From assembly GCA_009746045.1 (NCBI GenBank), contig RPFO01000448.1, forward strand, positions 3,020,049 through 3,084,048: a stretch of 64,000 bases of DNA, given 5' to 3'. The stretch comes from Mesostigma viride. Lineage: Eukaryota; Streptophyta; Mesostigmatophyceae; Mesostigmatales; Mesostigmataceae. The translations under genes were made by a program, and so were the position numbers. The notes under the pieces are model-generated. The model searched no databases. It worked only from the letters and a program-made list of their open reading frames with translations, and was not told the DNA's origin. The number at the start of each line of letters is the position of its first letter. Position 1 is the stretch's first letter. Positions 45,110 through 56,784 of this stretch are shown here, in pieces.

Positions 45110-48100
45110 AGGGAGGGAGGGAGGGAGAGGGGGAGAGAGAGAGAGAGGGAGGGAGGGAGGGAGGGAGGGAGGGAGGGAGGGAGGGAGGGAGGGAGGGAGG
45201 GAGGGAGGGAGGGAGGGAGGGAGGGAGGGAGGGAGGGAGGGAGGGAGGGAGGAGGGAGGGAGGGAGGGAGGGAGGAGGGAGGGAGGGAGGGAGGGAGGGA
45301 GGGAGGGAGAGACAGAGACAGAGACAGAGACAGAGACAGAGACAGAGACAGAGACAGAGACAGAGACAGAGACAGAGACAGAGACAGAGACAGAGACAGA
45401 GACAGAGACAGAGACAGAGACAGAGACAGAGACAGAGAAATGTTGCAAGTGGTTGAGGATGCCTAACTCATGTCGAGGCACATCTTGTTGCGACCTTCTT
45501 GTCGCTTGTTGCTTGCTTGTGGCGGCCTCGCGGATGCCTGGAAGCATGCTTTGCATGTTGTCTCGCATTAACTCAATAAATCATGTGACTGTGTCGAGTG
45601 GGTACCAATAAAGGACCTTCAACCCCATACCAAGAAAGGCACGATGAAGCATAGCAAATGGTACATTTTCCTTTCTCTCCTGCTCCTTAACGTCACTGCG
45701 CCCATCTCTCTGCCCTACCCTGCTATGATGGCGTCACACCTGTCCTCTGCCCTACCCTGCTATGATGGCGTCACACCTGCCCTCACTAGTCCACGCCCTT
45801 CCTCCTCTGTCCTTGCCCGCCCCCACTTGTCCACAGACGTCTGGTTCCAGGATCCCTCCATGTACCATCTGAGCGTCTGGCACGCGTCACACCACATGGA
45901 GACCATCCCCGCCACCTCGGCGGAGGTACGAGAATCGGATTTTTTTCTTAAGAGAAAAGGCGATGAATCTGAAAATGTTTTCGTATAGTGGCATGGGCAC
46001 GCCTCCGGTGACCCCATCATCTTTCCCCGTACTGCAGTTGCCACAAACATGTTTTGAGCTGTTCACAGGCAACTACTTACTGCTGCAATTACCACTTGCA
46101 GCAGGCGCTGTACCTTGTATCGTGCATACACGATGGGGGCTCCTTTGCTCGGGCCTTCTTGCGCATGACTTATTGCACAGGGCTCAGTGCACTTTATGCG
46201 GTTTATACTGCACACGTTTCCCATAGCATTGAAACCCGCCCGCCTCCAATACCAATCCCATTCCCTTTCACCCCCTTTACTCACCCCCTTAATTCACCCC
46301 CTTAATTCACCCCCTTGATTCACCCCCTTAATTCACCCCCTTAATTCACCCCCTCTACTCACCCCCTTAATTCACCCCCTTAATTCACCCCCTTAATTCC
46401 CCCCCTTAATTCACCCCCTTAATTCACCCCCTTAATTCACCCCCTTAATTCACCCCCTTAATTCACCCCCTTAATTCACCCCCTTAATTCACCCCCTTAA
46501 TTCACCCCCTTAATTCACCCCCTTAATTCACCCCCTTAATTCACCCCCTTAATTCACCCCCTTAATTCACCCCCTTAATTCACCCCTTAATTCACCCCCT
46601 TAATTCACCCCCTTAATTCACCCCCTTAATTCACCCCCTTAATTCACCCCCTTAATTCACCCCCTTAATTCACCCCCTTAATTCACCCCCTTCACCCCGT
46701 TCACCCCCTTCACCCCCTTCACCCTCTTCACCCCCTTCACCCCCTTCACCCCTTCACCCCCTTCACCCCCTTCACCCCCTTCACCCCCTTCACCACCTTC
46801 ACCACCTTCACCACCTTCACCCCCTTCACCACCTTCACCACCTTCACCACCTTCACCCCCTTCACCCCCTTCACCACCTTCACCACCTTCACCACCTTCA
46901 CCACCTTCACCCCCTTCACCACCTTCACCACCTTCACCACCTTCACCACCCCCTTCACCCCCTTCACCCCCTTCACCCCCTTCACCCCTTCACCCCCTTC
47001 ACCCCCTTCACCCCCTTCACCCCCTTCACCACCTTCACCCCCTTCACCCCCTTCACCCCCTTCACCCCCTTCACCACCTTCACCACCTTCACCACCTTCA
47101 CCACCTTCACCACCTTCACCACCTTCACCACCTTCACCACCTTCACCACCTTCACCACCTTCACCACCTTCACCACCTTCACCACCTTCACCACCTTCAC
47201 CCCCTTCACCACCTTCACCACCACCTTCATCACCTTCATCTACCCCCTTCACCCCTGCACCTTCATGTCCTCATCACCCCCTCGGCATTCCTCTTCCTTG
47301 CTTTCATGGCCGTCTCTAGCATCCATGTATAGCGTCCACGTCCCACTCCTGGTAGCACCCTTGCAACAGTCGACAAGCCGCTTGGTGTGTCCACTGATAT
47401 CATATTCGTAGGGTCATGCATCTCCATGAGCTAATGGGAGAGTCACAGGTAGGTTTTGTATGATTAGGTTGGTCTACGTGTTTATCAATTGATTAACTGC
47501 ATGATTAGGTTTTACCATGTAGCTGGAACTCCCACTCTTTAACCCTGGACCACTTGGCTTTTGACTAAGTACCTGGCTTTTGACTCCCGACTACTTGACT
47601 TTGGACTCCCAACTTCGCTTTTTGATGATGGGGCCGTGGCTGGTGCTGTGCTTGTATGACCCCACCCCCCGCATGCAGTTCATGAATAGTAACTTGATAA
47701 ATGCACAATTGTGTCATATCGTGTCATATTGTGTTATATTTTTGTGATCTGACTTGTAGTGGAATCTCAACTACTTGGCTTTTGACCTCCAACTGCTTGG
47801 CATTTTGTTCTGCCGGTTACCGCCTCCCCCCCCCCACACACACACACCCTTGCATGGGTTGGCCTCCCCCAGGTGCGGCAGGAGTTCCAGGCCATCCAAA
47901 GCGTCGCCAGCTCGTCGTGCCCGCTGATCGTTGCTGTGGACCGTGTGGTGGCCACCACGACAGGTGTCCTCATCCTGTGCTGGCAGGTATGAATGAACGA
48001 GCGAACCGCCGGCATGATTCGAGCATCCCAACCCTGGGACATGCGGCGTGTTCCATTTTGGCACATTCCGCATGCAGGACCCTTAACACAGCGTCTGGTC

Positions 48101-51100
48101 CGACCTTGGGGGTTGGATGCACGTACCAGTATTCCAAAACAACTTCGACATGCGTGTGTACAGCTGCCTCTGCACACGCGACCGCTTCGCACGGCAACCC
48201 CTGTACCAACTGGTCGGATTCCGATTCTCCAGAATAGCCTCACACAGCAACCCCTGTATTAACTGGTCGGATTCCGATTCTCCAGAATAGCCTCACACAG
48301 CAACCCCTGTATTAACTGGTCGGATTCCGATTCTCCAGAATAGCCTCACACAGCAACCCCTGTATTAACTGGTCGGATTCCGATTCTCTAGAATAGCCTC
48401 ACACAGCAACCCCTGTATTAACTGGTTGGATTCCGCTTCTCCAGAATAGCCTCACACAGCAACCCCTGTATTAACTGGTTGGATTCCGCTTCTCTAGAAT
48501 AGACTCACACAGCAACCCCTGTATTAACTGGTTGGATTCCGCTTCTCTAGAATAGACTCACACAGCAACCCCTGTATTAACTGGTTGGATTCCGCTTCTC
48601 TAGAATAGCCTCACACAGCAACCCCTGTATTGGCTGGTTGGATTCCGCTTCTCCAGAATAGCCTCACACAGCAACCCCTGTATTAACTGGTTGGATTCCG
48701 CTTCTCTAGAATAGACTCACACAGCAACCCCTGTATTAACTGGTTGGATTCCGCTCCTCCAGAATAGCCTCACACAGCAACCCCTGTATTAACTGGTTGG
48801 ATTCCGCTTCTCCAGAATAGCCTCACACAGCAACCCCTGTATTAACTGGTTGGATTCCGCTTCTCCAGAATAGCCTCACACAGCAACCCCTGTATTAACT
48901 GGTTGGATTCCGCTTCTCCAGAATAGCCTCACACAGCAACCCCTGTATTAACTGGTTGGATTCTGCTTCTCCAGAATAGCCTCACACAGCAACCCCTGTA
49001 TTAACCGTTTGGATTCCGCTTTGGTCATAGGGTTTATTAGGTACTACCGCGTCACATGGCAGGCCCTTTAAGCGGTTGGACTATATTGATTGGGTTTCCT
49101 TAGTGGGCGTGTGCACTTGCCTCTGCACGATGCACATGTGCATGCTTACCTGCACGCGCACGTGCATGCGCCCATGCGTGCACACAGACATATGAGTGTG
49201 CAAGACCACACCCATGGAACAACCAACCACGCTCGGCTTATCAGGCCGATCGAGACAGGACCAAATGCTGGCTCTCATGTGTGTGGCTTTATACCTAATG
49301 AAGTACTTGTTATAGCTATCAAAGATCTAATTTTTGCTGTTAAAGAACTTGTTATACATATGGAAACTTGCAATTGAATATCCGCAATGCCCTCCCCCCC
49401 CCCCCCCCCCCCCCCCCCGACGAATGATGACCGCCCTGTCTGCTGGCATGCCTGTTTTGCGCGTTGGCCTGTTTGGTGCGTGGACCTGTCCTGTGGGTTG
49501 CTCACGCGGCGCCACCTGGCAGCTGCTGGATGGCACTGAGCCAATGGGACTTCGCCACAAGCTCAAGCAGGCGCTGCCCAACTGCCCCAAACACCAGATC
49601 GTACGTGGCACCACGTGGACCATTTTGATATGTTGGTAACCTATATGGCATATCACTACCTGGTTGGCCCCAAACACCAGATCCTACGTGGCATGAAAGG
49701 TTGTTGCTTTGCCAAGTTAGATAAAGGTACCCCAAACAGTGCAGAAAGGTACTCCAAGCGGTATTTTTCGATGGGGCAAACTTGGGTCACCTAATGTAAA
49801 TCATATGTGACACATAGATCGCCGGCTCATCTAGCTGTTTCTATAATGGATGCAGTGTTACCTGGCCATGTATGCTTGTCATGATGTCATGGGTTTCTTC
49901 ATGGTCTACAAATCATCATGGCCAGTACCATGGTGGCAACGCTGGATTGCCACGTTGTTTTTTTGGGGGGGGGGCAAAATTTGATTGCCATGTCTCTGTT
50001 TGCTGGGTGGATGCTTTCATCATTTTATACTAACACGCGCAGTTCCACAGCTAACTATACCTTGACATGGTCCTGCGGCGAATGGAGACATCCGGTCTTG
50101 GCAGTATCTTACAGCATGCGTCCTACCCGAAGAAGTTGATTTCCGCACGCTACGTGCCCCTGCTCCCCTCCACAGCCTCCCTGCCCCATGCCACCATTGC
50201 CGCCCCCTCCACAACCTTCCTGCCCCACCATACTCACCACACCCTCCACACCCACCACACCCACTACACCCAACACACCCACCACACCCACCACACCCAC
50301 CACACCCACCACACCCACCGTGACCGCACCACCGTTGCTTGGCCAGGTCAAGGACTGGGCAATCCTGCACACAACGATTGCAAGGATTGTACAGACGCCA
50401 AAATCAGTCAAGGTGAGAAGAGAAAATGACGTCTGTGCCCACGGCCTGTGAAACTGTGGCGACTGGTGCCCATATTTCCTGGCAACATCCCGTGTGCCTC
50501 GCTTGGGTTTTGCTACAAGGCCCGGCTGCCTGCATCCCTGCCATAAATAAGTAAAGATAACGCTTAAAGCAATATAATTGGCTATCACGATGTATGATCC
50601 TATATAGTGTCTGGTCCTACATAGTATGGGTTCATTTTACCTTCCTGAATATGAAAGAATAATAGCTCATGGCACTCCCTGCCACCTCCCATCACCTACG
50701 ACCTCAAATCGATCGGCGACAGGTGTGTTGGACATTCTGTTTGCATTCTTTGGCATCCTTTCTCTCCTGTGTGCCCTGGCTCCTGCGTGTCATATCTTTA
50801 GCAGGTGTCCTTGCTCCTGCATGTCATACCTTTGACACGCGTCCTTGCTTCCGCGTAATATGTTGAACACATTTCCTGGCTCCACGTGTAACCTGTCAAC
50901 CTTATCCTTTCTCCGCATGAGTGCAGTCGGACCCCGATCCCCTCCGGCAGGGCGTGCGCATGCAGCGGCTGCTTCTGGAGGCCACAGACGAGCTCAACCG
51001 GCAGCTATGCGCGCTAGAGGTAAAGGGGGAGGGGGGGGGGGGGGGGAAGGCAGGCTCGAGTTAGAGAAGTGGGGGGGGGGGGGCGACAGCCGGCAGCTGG

Positions 51101-52172
51101 GGGGGCAATCGGCAGCTGTGCGCACTGGCTGGGAAATACTGTGGCCTGAAAGTACTGTACATTGGGGGCGGCGACAGCTGCGCGCGCTCGAGGTTGGGGG
51201 GGGGGGGGGGGGGCTGAAGGTAGCAGGGGGGCGGGGGTAACATAAGAAGCTGTGCACACTGGAGGTCATTGGGGGGGGGGGGGGGGGGGGGGGGGAGAGG
51301 AGGGCGGGGGGGGCACCTAGCACTTCTGTGCACTAGAGGCACCTGAGGTAACATAAGAAAGTGTGCGCGCTGAAGATTGGAGGGTTTTATCACGCTTGTC
51401 TCGCTGACTTTGCTTGGCTTTGTTCAGGAAACCTGACAGATACTTCTGCCAAGAATAATGTCGAAGCAACACGGTGGGTTACGTACGCGTTTATGCTGCA
51501 AGAGTGTGGTTCAGACTGGTAGAGATGGACTAAATATTAATGCGCACTCTTTCCATTTGAATTTTGCCAAGGTTGTAGACTCTTTCCATTTGAATTTTCC
51601 CAAGGTTGTGATATGATATTGTTTACGATGAGAGCAGTATGATATTTATTATCTGCCACTGATACGGTCATTACGATGTCATGCAGAGCATCCCGGGTAC
51701 CCATCGTGTGTTTTGTCTCGGCCATCTTTCTCTGTTCTCATTTGAATCCTTTTTTGCCCGCAATCTTGCACGGGTTTGTGTGGCCTTCTGTGTTGGCATG
51801 CCCAAACAACAACAGACCCAGCTATACGCCATGTGGTATGTACAGGAACGAGATCTGTTAGCACTTGCGCTCGGTGGCAACTTCACCTACCAGGACACCA
51901 AACTTCAATGCTCTGCCGAGTAAGTGCCGGGCATCTGTCTTGACGGGCATATGTCATCATGCCCTCTGGTCATGGCCCGCTTGAGCTACCGCTACAGCTG
52001 CCCGGCCTATTGCCCCATGTGGATGAAGCTTTTGCGTTGCAATCTCCTGTGCATGGCCAACTTTCGTTATGACTTGCAAGATGTGCTTCGTTTAGTTGGT
52101 ACTGCCTACCAACTAAAGCGGGCAGAGCTCTTGCGCATAGACAGGTCTGATGGTGTGCTCCAGGCCCGCTGA
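40596..52172 (+). CDS. multi-exon host gene, unrecognised protein, repeat-stuffed introns
   Basis: I assembled this model from open frames bounded by AG and GT with matching phase. Exons: 40596-40779, 40814-40835, 40872-40933, 40994-41092, 41455-41570, 42341-42391, 43154-43247, 43418-43559, 44270-44313, 45837-45925, 47873-47986, 50347-50412, 50927-51019, 51816-51919, 51998-52172 (stop). All junction phases agree, giving about 484 residues. A further coding-like block, 49508-49600, lacks a clear acceptor. The start gives an N-terminal basic patch, then a hydrophobic stretch (about residues 10-27) like a signal anchor. Later exons read as ordinary globular protein, but I recognise no family. 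Introns hold tandem arrays, poly-C and poly-G. Weakest exons are 40814, 43154 and 43418. Some exons could be missed. Confidence 0.5.
40814..40835 (+). CDS. 22-nt microexon from a tandem duplication
   Basis: Between GTGCAG and GTGCGG. Phases (in 1, out 2) bridge the exons on either side. The exon end and following intron repeat the end of exon 1 and its intron. Confidence 0.35.
40872..40933 (+). CDS. exon 3
   Basis: Acceptor TTTATTGCAG, donor ATTG|GTTAAC. Reads GNFEKCAQMGPSKAETALLI in the phase set by its neighbours. Confidence 0.4.
40994..41092 (+). CDS. exon 4
   Basis: Acceptor CCGGCAG and strong donor GTTG|GTATGT. Phases 1 in and 1 out agree with exons 3 and 5. Confidence 0.45.
41455..41570 (+). 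CDS. exon 5
   Basis: Acceptor GCGACAG, donor CTCAAG|GTGCAT. Reads LNTPQAIQRTNLYATMANSF, with GC-rich third positions. Ends phase 0. Confidence 0.55.
42341..42391 (+). CDS. exon 6 (17 codons)
   Basis: Acceptor CACCCAG, donor CTCAAG|GTACCC. Reads TSDLFLVQGGRIMPILK, phase 0 at both ends. Confidence 0.6.
43154..43247 (+). CDS. exon 7 (alternative frame possible)
   Basis: Using acceptor TGTTCAG the frame fits the preceding phase. The acceptor 10 bases earlier (TTTCCCAG) opens another frame that does not fit. Donor GATG|GTTTGA. Confidence 0.4.
43418..43559 (+). CDS. exon 8
   Basis: Strong donor ATAAG|GTGAGG; reads TPWGATWQRLEHPVRAMVLP. The acceptor is poor (no pyrimidine tract), so the 5' end is uncertain. 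Confidence 0.5.
44270..44313 (+). CDS. exon 9 (44 nt)
   Basis: Acceptor ATGGCAG, donor GATG|GTAAGC. Reads HATQQALSRNFGQD. Phase 2 in and 1 out match both neighbours. Confidence 0.55.
44385..44700. repeat. 9-bp CCTGTCCCG / ACGGTCCCG minisatellite
   Basis: About 35 units of a 9-base repeat with two main variants, in the intron after exon 9. Divisible by three, so it opens frames that are not genes. Confidence 0.9.
45030..45437. repeat. compound microsatellite (GA)n, (GGGA)n, (GACAGA)n
   Basis: (GA)n 45030-45102, mainly (GGGA)n 45103-45308, hexamer GACAGA 45309-45437. Same intron. Confidence 0.95.
45837..45925 (+). CDS. exon 10
   Basis: Acceptor TGTCCACAG after a pyrimidine-rich tract, donor GCGGAG|GTACGA. 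Reads DVWFQDPSMYHLSVWHASHH and on; phases fit. Confidence 0.65.
46265..47240. repeat. 13-bp TTAATTCACCCCC then 9-bp TTCACCACC minisatellites
   Basis: 13-base units to about 46685, then 9-base TTCACCCCC / TTCACCACC units to 47240. Both in the intron between exons 10 and 11. Reverse-strand Gly/Glu frames are by-products. Confidence 0.95.
47873..47986 (+). CDS. exon 11 (38 codons)
   Basis: Acceptor CTCCCCCAG, donor TGGCAG|GTATGA. Reads VRQEFQAIQSVASSS, then a hydrophobic IVAVDRVVATTTGVLILCW; beta-propeller-like in feel, but no family identified. Confidence 0.65.
48194..49015. repeat. 53-bp minisatellite, about 15 units
   Basis: Unit begins CCTCACACAGCAACCCCTGT and contains AATAG. Two main variants (CGGATTCCGA and TGGATTCCGC). 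In the intron after exon 11. Confidence 0.95.
49394..49418. repeat. poly-C run
   Basis: About 25 C in a row in an intron. Similar runs occur at 42129-42152 (C) and at 51022-51295 (several G runs). Confidence 0.9.
49508..49600 (+). CDS. possible additional exon
   Basis: Reads GATWQLLDGTEPMGLRHKLK and ends at a good donor (CAGATC|GTACGT) in phase 0. No AG acceptor is found just upstream. Similar GATWQ wording to exon 8 suggests an internal repeat. Confidence 0.4.
50226..50322. repeat. CCACACCCA minisatellite
   Basis: About ten 9-base units before exon 12. Confidence 0.85.
50347..50412 (+). CDS. exon 12 (22 codons)
   Basis: Acceptor TTGGCCAG, donor GTCAAG|GTGAGA. Reads VKDWAILHTTIARIVQTPK, phase 0 both ends. 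Confidence 0.6.
50927..51019 (+). CDS. exon 13 (31 codons)
   Basis: Acceptor GAGTGCAG, donor CTAGAG|GTAAAG. Reads SDPDPLRQGVRMQRLLLEAT with helical character, phase 0 both ends. Confidence 0.65.
51022..51300. repeat. G-run cluster (G-quadruplex prone)
   Basis: Four or more runs of 12-26 G separated by pieces repeating CGGCAGCTG and GCACACTGG words taken from exon 13's end. It starts right after the exon 13 donor. Confidence 0.85.
51816..51919 (+). CDS. exon 14
   Basis: Acceptor AACAACAG, perfect donor CCGA|GTAAGT. Reads TQLYAMWYVQERDLLALALG; phase 0 in and 2 out. Confidence 0.55.
51998..52172 (+). CDS. terminal exon 15
   Basis: Acceptor CGCTACAG; the split GA|C codon joins exon 14. Cys/Leu-rich start, then FRYDLQDVLRLVGTAYQLKR and a stop. 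A LINE relic starts 100 bp later. Confidence 0.6.
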
Positions 52173-52270
52173 AACATAGGGCACAGCTCACCTTGGTTAG
52201 TTGATTGACTACACATACCTGCGTGCCTTAGTAAGGTATATGCAATTTATTTATTGAACATGCAAACTAA

Positions 52271-52645
52271 TTTGCATTAATTAATTTATTAATTAAACTC
52301 GTGCTCCTGTTGGGGAGTCACGGAGCATTAACCCCGATGGAGGGATTGATGGGAACATGCAATCCTACAACCGGTCTATTCTATTTAGTTACATACATGC
52401 AATCCTACTGGTCGTTCTATCTAGGGTATGCCAGACCCTAGGGGTCTTGCCTAGCATGCTTCCCGCGCTTGCAAACACGCGGGCACTCCCCACTGGGGGG
52501 AGGTCATTGTCCTAGCTATATAACCTGAGCACACTTGGCCTTGTCCATCATCTTTTTTGAAATGACGGAGAGGCCTAGGCCCCCCGTGTCCTCTTCTAGC
52601 TGCTCCTTGAAAGTGCGGGCCTTGCGGCATCTAGCATTGCTGCAT
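52271..52645 (-). pseudogene. LINE ORF2 C-terminal relic, second copy
   Basis: Collinear with 25279-25655 (shared CACTTGGCCTTGTCCATCAT, GAGGCCTAGGCCCCCC). The TTAA tail is at 52271-52296 and the GCTCC..GGAGC hairpin at about 52303-52330. Truncated at 52645. Frame broken. Confidence 0.65.
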
Positions 52646-53830
52646 GGGTCCGTCCCACGTGCATGAGGAGGTGCCTGCCAGGCTGAGCAGGTCGCAGCCC
52701 TGCGGAGCTCTAGCTAGGGGCCGCGAGATGTGCATGTCTATACCTGGTTGGTGCAAGCTAAGTGCCCTACTGTCTGTGGGGGCTCCGCGTCAGTGTTTGT
52801 TTTAGTGGCGATATGCCGCCAAATGTGGCGGTGTGGCACTTTTTTTGGCAAAATGTGGCGGTGCCACCCACTTTGACAGGGCTCCCAAGAAGCCACAATT
52901 TGGCCGTGCTGTTCTACTTTGTAGTTTCGTTTCGCCACAGGGTGGCCGTGCCTGAAGTTCACTCTAGTACAGGTTACGCCACAATTGGCAGTGTCAGCCG
53001 AACTTCCGGCCGGTGTTCCGCCACAAGCCTCCCTAGTACTAGACTACTACAATGAGTACTACTGTGACTGACTGACTCACTGACTGCATAGTGAGTGCAT
53101 GTACGTAGAGCCCGGCCAAGTGCCAAGTGGCAAGTGGCCCGCTGCCAGAGACCAGAGTGCACTGTGCAGACTGCAGCTTGTGTGCATTTTCACTTTTCAG
53201 GCTTCAGCTGGCTGGCGGCCTGGCGGCTGGCGGCTGGCGCCTCAGTTAAGTCACTCGCCAGCCATACTGTAATGCATTGACTACCGTAGTGGTCAAGATC
53301 ACTTTGTACTGCATTGACTACGGTAATGTACAATGTGTTTCGACTTTCGGCACAACAGTTGTAATCGTTGTTGTTAATTTACCAAGTACTGTACGCCCGG
53401 CGCCGATGCCTGAGACGGAGACGCTCGCCCGCCTTGTGTACAGCCAGTACGGCGCCGCGCCGCGCTGACCCCGCTGCCGGCAGGGTCATTTGCTGCACCA
53501 AAAAGCCAGCCCGCCACACGTGGCCGTGCCAAGCCCAATTTCAGTAATTGGGCCCGGCTTTAATTGGGGGCCCCACACACATGGGCCGAGTAAACTGAAG
53601 TTTTCATAGTTCGAAACGCCACAAGTGGCCTAGCGCCACTAGTAACGAAAACCTTCAAAAAAACACTGCTCCGCGTGTGCGTGGCATTCATAGCGATTCG
53701 GGCCGTGGTGCCCGTGGACAACCCTGTAACTAGGACCTAGATAGCTTACATAATCCATTCCATAATAACTGGTGCATTGCTGCTAACGACAACACTCCCC
53801 TGTTTTCTGCCAGTTTTTGTGGGATAGCGG
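52646..53830. other. unassigned sequence with TGTGGC/GCCACA motifs
   Basis: No supported gene. Repeated GCCACA / TGTGGCGG words (52805-53030, 53505-53640) without a clear period. Confidence 0.3.
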
Positions 53831-53835
53831 GATGG

Positions 53836-56770
53836 TTGCTGTCAACAGTCAACTGCCACTTCCAACGTCCCTCACACGACTTGGTCACTTTTCGGGGCCC
53901 TAACGGCTGTCAGGCCTGTCTGGGCTACGTGGTGGTACGGCAGCCCAGGTGCACTTCGGTTCTGGACACCCGAGGACTGTTCGACACGCCCACGGTGTGC
54001 TCTGACCACAGGTTGGTGCGCGCGACCATTCGACTCCGGTTCCATGTCCCCGAGCGCCGCGCCCCATGCAGTGGCCCGCCCTAGCTGACTGGTCTGCTCT
54101 ACGCCCGGTCCGGGGGGATCCTGAGGACTGGACACACGCCGAGCGCGATCGGAACCGGTGCCGACAGGAGTACTTACCTGGCGGCCCTGGCCGCCCGGGC
54201 GGACGTCGACGCGCTGGACACGGGTGCTCCCAACGCCGCCATTTTTGCAGGCTTTGCGGCCCGCGCCGTGGGGCCCCGTTGAGCACTGGCGGCCCGGCAC
54301 CTGCCGGTCATGCCCCGCCGCCGCGCCCCGGCCCGCTCTACCGCCAGGACCCCAAGGTCTTGGCCGCCCGGCACCGCCTCAAGCGTAACCGGGACCCGTT
54401 GCACAACCCGGTGCTCAAGACCGCCCTTGTGGAGGCCTACGATCGAGCACGCTCAGGACGCAGAGGCGGCCCAGCTAGTGCATCGCAGGTAATGGCAATT
54501 ATTGCCAAGGCCTGCCAAGCTCGCAACCAGGGCAAGGACATGTGGTACCACCTCGGTCGACCGGCTCGGCAGCCAGCGGCAGCGCACCCCGGTGGAGCAC
54601 ACGGGGGACGGCACGGCGCCGGTCAGCCTTGACCGCTGGTTGGCCCACAATGTTTCCTTGACAGGTGGGGCTCGCGCCCCCCCCCCCCCCGCCGCTTCAC
54701 CCCGAGATGGCCGCCCGCCTCGGTGTTGCAGGACCCCCCCCCCCGCCGGCGCCCCCCTCCTCGGCCGCGGACTACCAAGTCCCCGCGCCTTGCCAAGGAG
54801 GGCTGCCTTGCCACCAATTAACGACGTCGTCCACCCCTTAACTTTGAAGGAATTGGACGGCGCCCTTGCTCGCCTGCGGTACGACGCGGCGGTCGGTGCC
54901 GACCACCTTTCTCTGCTGAGCTGCTGAAGACCCCTGACCCGGCGGTGAGGGATCTTCTGCTGGCGTTCTGCAACCGTGTCCTGCTCTCTGATGAGCCTCC
55001 GCCTGCTGAGTGGCAGACGGCCATCCGCGTCATGCTGTACAAGAAGGGCTCTGCTGCTGACCCCGGTAACAATCGGGGTGTCTGCCTCCAGAGCGCCGCG
55101 CTGAAGGTCTTCATGCGCATGATGCTGCACCGCCTCCGCGCCGCGCTGGACCCACACCTGCCAGGGTGAGTCTCAGATGGGTTTTCGCCGTGGCCGTAAC
55201 ACTGTTATGGCTGCCGGTATTTGTCGCGCGCCGGTTGATGGAGGAGGTGTGTCGCCTTTGCCCTGATGGTCTGCCGCTGGTCTTCATTTTTGTCGACTAT
55301 ATCAAGGCCTTTGGCACGGTCAGGACTCTGGGAGGCTCTTTGGGCCATCCTAGCTCTGGATCGGGTACCACCAGCGTTTATTGCTGCCATTCGTGGACTG
55401 TATGAGGGCTCACAGGCAGTACTTAGTGCAGACTGCGGAAGGCACCACCCCACCATTCCCCCTTCACCACGGGGTGTGGCAAGCTTGTGTCCTGTCCCCA
55501 TACCTGTTCATTATTGTCTCGAATCACGTCATGCGCCGGGCACGTGCGCGCTTTACTGCTTCGGGTTCCTGCTTCGGGTTTCGGTTTCGAGCCCGGCTTG
55601 GACATCCTTAACAAGCGCGAGCACGGCGGGGTTGGCACTGCATGCTACCGCCTGGCCAACCTGATTTATGCGGACGACACCACCCTCATCGCGCGCCCCG
55701 AGCACATTCAGACCTGCGCTGCATGGACTGTCAGACTGGGCTTGGAGGCAAGGGCCGTGGCCGGGTCCGAGATTATTAGTGTCAAAACTGAGGCGATGGT
55801 GATTGGGGCCTCCGGTCGCCCACCGCGGCCGCGCCTGCTCGACGGGACGGAGGTCCCGTTCCGTGACCGCTTCAAACTGTTGGGGAGCATGCTCCCTGAC
55901 ACCGACGACGATGTGGCCATCCGCATCGGCCTGGCCTGGGCCAGGCTCCGTTCGCTCAACACCTACTGGCACTCGATCGAAGGGCCTGGGCGAGCACCGC
56001 AAGCGGATGCTCTTCAAGGTCCTCGTCCTCACGGTGCTCACCTATGGCGCCGAGGCGTGGACACTCACGGACACACTGGCAGCTATTAGCTAGACGGCAC
56101 GGTTTACAGGATGCTCTGACAGGTCCTGAACCTAGGGTTTTCCAAGCGTAGGTCATTACGGAGTCTTTGTATCAGGGCCGGTATGCCTCGTATTTCGGAC
56201 GAGATTAGGCAGCGTTACTAGTAGGATAGCATTTGCAGGACATCTTGCTCGCACCAGCCAGGTCGACACCGCCCTTAGTTGGTCTGGCCGGCCCCCAGCG
56301 GCTTGGCCAACCAGGGCGGCATATTTTGACCTGGCCTGGCCCCAAGGACATTCCCAGGAAGTTTGGTAAACCTGCCATGAACTACACCCAGATGTTGCTG
56401 GCCGACCTAGTGGTCCCAGCTCAGTTTGAACACCGCATCCACTCCCTCTCCCTTCTTTGGACTGGCAGCCGTGCAGAACAAGAAGCGGTGGCAGAAGATT
56501 GTCCAGGCTCACACGCCAGCCCCTGTGGGCAAGCCACCCCGGCCAGCCCCCCCAAGAGGACTGAAGGGGCGTTTTGCTGAGTAGTGTAGTTAGGATTTTA
56601 TAGACTAGATAGCTTAGTTAGATTTAGTTAGGTTCGTTCGATTATTATTATAAATGAATTATAAAATGATTATTTTCGCGGCTTCCTCCACTCCACCCAC
56701 CCATCAAGGAATATGTGCTACATGATCTCCCAACGCAGCTTAGTAGGCATGTTATAATTTAATTCAATTT
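53836..56770 (+). pseudogene. degenerate APE-type LINE (endonuclease end, RT, 3' end)
   Basis: Pieces in three frames form one decayed ORF2. 53836-54084 carries the end of an AP-like endonuclease (VCSDHRLVRATIRL, the SDH motif). 54300-54600 is a linker. 54840-55170 holds the RT start (AAVGADHLS, EWQTAIRVMLYKKGSA). Motif A is at about 55291 (FVDYIKAFGTV, with G where D is usual), motif B at about 55466 (GVWQACVLSP, changed from the usual RQG) and motif C at about 55668 (LIYADDTTLI). The end (NKKRWQKIVQAHTPAPVGKP) stops at about 56579. The 3' part to 56770 has CTCCCAACG and an AATTTAATT tail and matches 26813-27087. Frameshifts and stops make it non-functional. Confidence 0.75.
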
Positions 56771-56784
56771 TAATCCATTCCATC

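Noticed and set aside
45002-45568. Arg/Glu- and Ser/Val-repeat frames
   Set aside because: Translation of the (GA)n, (GGGA)n and (GACAGA)n arrays.
46746-47252. Reverse-strand Gly/Glu and Val/Lys repeat frames
   Set aside because: 9-bp TTCACCACC minisatellite in an intron.
48194-49015. Possible CRISPR array
   Set aside because: 53-bp units are directly adjacent without unique spacers; an ordinary eukaryotic minisatellite in an intron.
50995-51393. Pro-rich reverse frames
   Set aside because: Translation of poly-G runs on the opposite strand.
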